Shown: piece after piece, positions 62,151-64,000 of the stretch | How positions within the stretch are numbered: position 1 is the stretch's first letter | Layout: each line of letters starts with the position of its first letter | NCBI GenBank assembly: GCA_963665935.1 | Contig: OY762510.1 | Coordinates: 3,844,001-3,908,000 of the forward strand | Reading direction: 5' to 3' | DNA length: 64,000 nt | From: Syntrophus sp963665935 | Lineage (GTDB): Bacteria > Desulfobacterota > Syntrophia > Syntrophales > Syntrophaceae | The notes under the pieces: generated by a model | What the model was told of the DNA's origin: nothing | Seen by the model: only the letters and a program-made list of their open reading frames with translations | Databases searched by the model: none | Made by a program: the position numbers and the translations under genes

Positions 62151-63920
62151 TTACTTCACAAATTTTGCGGCCTTCTCCCCTACAATCCTTCCGAAGACGA
62201 TGGTCTGCGTGATGGAATTCCCGCCCAGGCGGTTTGCGCCATGAACACCACCCGTTCCCTCACCGGCGGCAAAGAGTCCGGCAATGGGTTTGCCGTCCTT
62301 GGCCATCACCCGGGCATTCGTGTCAACCTTCAGGCCACCCATGGTGTAGTGCACGCCGGGCGTGATTTCAATGGCATAAAATCCGGGAATTTTGAGCGAC
62401 CGTGGCATATCCGGGCGTTTGAACGCCGCATCGTTTTTTTCGTCAACGGCCTTGTTGTAGGCGTTGAGGGTTGCCTCGAGTTCCGCTGCAGGAACTTTGA
62501 TCTTTGTCGCCAGATCGGCAATGGTATTGCCGGAGGTCACCAGATTCAGATGGAAATAACCTTCGATCTGCTTGAGACTCTTGCGGATCCCTTCATCAAA
62601 GACGAGAAATGCTGACTTGCCGGTCTGGACGAGGATGGCGGCAGAGGCAGCGTCGCGGGTCGTCATTTCGTTTACAAACCGCTTGCCTTCGCGATTCACG
62701 AGAATGGCGCCGTTGCCGCGCACCGCTTCGGTAATCAGGATGCGGCTGCCCGCGGCAACTGTGGGATGTATCTGTATCTCCTTCATATCGACCAGCCCCC
62801 CGCCTGCCGTCGCCCCGAGATTTATGCCATCTCCCGTCGCACCCGGCTGATTGGAAGAGGTCATTCCCTTGTACGCCGGCTGGTAATAGGCCACCCGTTC
62901 GGGATTTGCGGAAAACCCGCCGGTGGCAATGATGACGGCCTTGGCCGAAATTCTATAGAGTTTGCTGTGTTTTCCTTCCACCAGCACGCCGGTCACGTGT
63001 CCCTTGCCGTCCTCCAGAATCTGGACCGCCCGGCTGTTGACCCGGACGTCGATCTTACGGTCTTCCGCATTTTTCTTGAGGACCTGGGTGATGTTCGCAC
63101 CGACGGCGGCCCCTCCTCTAGGTCTGTGAGCCCTGGCAACACTTGCACCGCCCAATCGTCCCACATCGCTCAGATCGGCTCCGATGGAGGTGAGCCAATC
63201 AACCGCGGCCGCGGAATCCTTCGCCAGGATTTTGACCAGATCGGGATCACTGATGTTCTTTCCGCCTTTCATCGTGTCTTCATACATGAGATCCACCGAA
63301 TCCTTGATGCCCTTTTCTTTCTGAATCCTTGTCTCCGCGGCGTTCATTCCGCCTGCAGCAAGCTGGCTGTTGCCGCCGGTGATGGGCATCTTCTCCAGAA
63401 GAATAACCTTCGCGCCCCTGTCGTGGGCGGTGATGGCCGCAGTGAAACCGGTTGCCCCCGCTCCGATGATCACAATATCCGTCTTGTCCGTTCGAATGTT
63501 CGCGGGAACCTCTTTCACAACGGGCAGCGTAACCGACGGCACACGTGCGGCGACTTTGCCGAATGGTATTTTCAAATTGAAATTATGGCAATTAAGACAG
63601 TAGGTCGTCGAATCGGTATGCCCGGCGTGGCAGACCGTGCAACTCATGTTTCCGAGATGCGATTTATGCGCATTGATCGCTTCTTTGGACTTTTCCGCCA
63701 CTTTTGCCAGCGAGCCGTGACATTGAACACAGGATGCGTTTACAGTCGTTTCATTATCATCCACGTCCATTTTTGCGCCATGACAGGCGGCACAATTCAG
63801 TCCCTTATCTTTGTGGGCATCGGCAAGATAAGGACCATTTGCCGCAGCCCAGAGAAACACCGATGCAAACAGGACCATAATTACGAACAGGGTTGATGCC
63901 ATGAATTTTACCGATTTCAT
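62151..63920 (-). CDS. Tetraheme flavocytochrome c, fumarate-reductase-like
   Basis: 589 residues. A Sec signal peptide (MKSVKFMASTLFVIMVLFAS) precedes a cytochrome domain with four CxxCH heme sites at about 43, 64, 94 and 108, as in periplasmic Fcc3 of Shewanella. The flavin domain starts DIVIIGAGATGFTAAITAHDRGAKVILLEK (FAD binding, about 148). The active-site set is present: His in IQIHPTVAAGS, Arg in NREGKRFVNEMTTRD, His in GVHYTMGG and Arg in GANRLGGNSI. It reduces fumarate or a related unsaturated acid in the periplasm with electrons from menaquinol via hemes. Related acids such as acrylate-type ones cannot be excluded. Confidence 0.92.
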   Translation of the reverse strand: MKSVKFMASTLFVIMVLFASVFLWAAANGPYLADAHKDKGLNCAACHGAKMDVDDNETTVNASCVQCHGSLAKVAEKSKEAINAHKSHLGNMSCTVCHAGHTDSTTYCLNCHNFNLKIPFGKVAARVPSVTLPVVKEVPANIRTDKTDIVIIGAGATGFTAAITAHDRGAKVILLEKMPITGGNSQLAAGGMNAAETRIQKEKGIKDSVDLMYEDTMKGGKNISDPDLVKILAKDSAAAVDWLTSIGADLSDVGRLGGASVARAHRPRGGAAVGANITQVLKKNAEDRKIDVRVNSRAVQILEDGKGHVTGVLVEGKHSKLYRISAKAVIIATGGFSANPERVAYYQPAYKGMTSSNQPGATGDGINLGATAGGGLVDMKEIQIHPTVAAGSRILITEAVRGNGAILVNREGKRFVNEMTTRDAASAAILVQTGKSAFLVFDEGIRKSLKQIEGYFHLNLVTSGNTIADLATKIKVPAAELEATLNAYNKAVDEKNDAAFKRPDMPRSLKIPGFYAIEITPGVHYTMGGLKVDTNARVMAKDGKPIAGLFAAGEGTGGVHGANRLGGNSITQTIVFGRIVGEKAAKFVK

Positions 63921-64000
63921 GAGGACCTCCTTTCTCTTGGAAAAAATGGAGACTGTTATTGACCTGGGGAATCTTCCTGGATCTGGGGCTTGACTTTGCT

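Overview
The window reads as chromosome of an anaerobic, Gram-negative bacterium, most likely Desulfobacterota (former Deltaproteobacteria), perhaps a Syntrophus-like member. This is inferred from gene content: a selenocysteine-dependent glycine-reductase-type operon, a methylene-tetrahydrofolate reductase fused to a MetV-like iron-sulfur domain, a tetraheme flavocytochrome c fumarate-reductase-like enzyme, an oxygen-sensitive radical-SAM sulfatase maturase, lipoproteins and an RND efflux pump. Most of the window looks moderately G+C-rich by eye. The stretch from about 56.8 to 59.5 kb is clearly A+T-richer and looks acquired and decaying.

Layout. 0-0.8 kb: the end of a toxin-antitoxin pair and a gene remnant. 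0.8-3.9 kb: folE2, nadE and a small zinc-ribbon gene. 3.9-6.3 kb (minus): an HNH nuclease, two membrane/coiled-coil proteins and two tandemly duplicated Ala-Pro-rich lipoproteins. 6.3-9.9 kb (plus): a three-gene operon of a hydantoinase/oxoprolinase-type protein, a histone-deacetylase-fold deacetylase with a C-terminal zinc ribbon, and a carboxymuconolactone-decarboxylase-fold protein. 9.96-12.5 kb (minus): folD and metF-metV, which interconvert one-carbon units on folate. 12.8-15 kb: a PfkB kinase and an EEP-fold hydrolase. 15.0-20.6 kb (minus): grdE-grdB-grdC-grdA-GYD-coaE. grdA and grdB each contain an in-frame UGA read here as selenocysteine, and grdD is missing. 21-24.4 kb: a lipase-like lipoprotein, a LivJ-type binding protein and an MltB-like transglycosylase. 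24.5-29 kb: two paralogous RTX repeat proteins. 29-35.7 kb: a pyruvate-kinase-C-like protein, a hybrid PAS histidine kinase, recD2 and an AI-2E-family permease. 36-45 kb (minus): a four-gene envelope operon (SphA-like, DUF3300, DUF2950, lipoprotein) downstream of a Ser-type arylsulfatase, its radical-SAM maturase and two small alpha+beta-barrel proteins. 45-47 kb: a sigma-54 activator. 47.5-53.4 kb: an RND efflux operon. 53.5-54.2 kb: pyrF. 54.4-56.8 kb: a complete IS66 element inserted into the end of a frameshifted, nuclease-like gene. 58.5-59.3 kb: a small orphan gene, an IHF/HU pseudogene and a perfect inverted repeat. 59.5-64 kb: an exported protein, a chemoreceptor and the flavocytochrome c.

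How the parts may work together. FolD and MetF-MetV handle methylene- and methyl-tetrahydrofolate. About 2.5 kb further on, the Grd operon would reduce glycine (or betaine/sarcosine) to a carboxymethyl-selenoether and then an acetyl thioester on GrdC. GrdD, which normally releases acetyl phosphate, is absent here, while a GYD-domain gene and the CoA-biosynthesis gene coaE follow in its place. This Grd variant is the most interesting candidate for an undescribed system. The HyuA/HDAC/CMD operon and the sulfatase/DUF3300/DUF2950 region come next.
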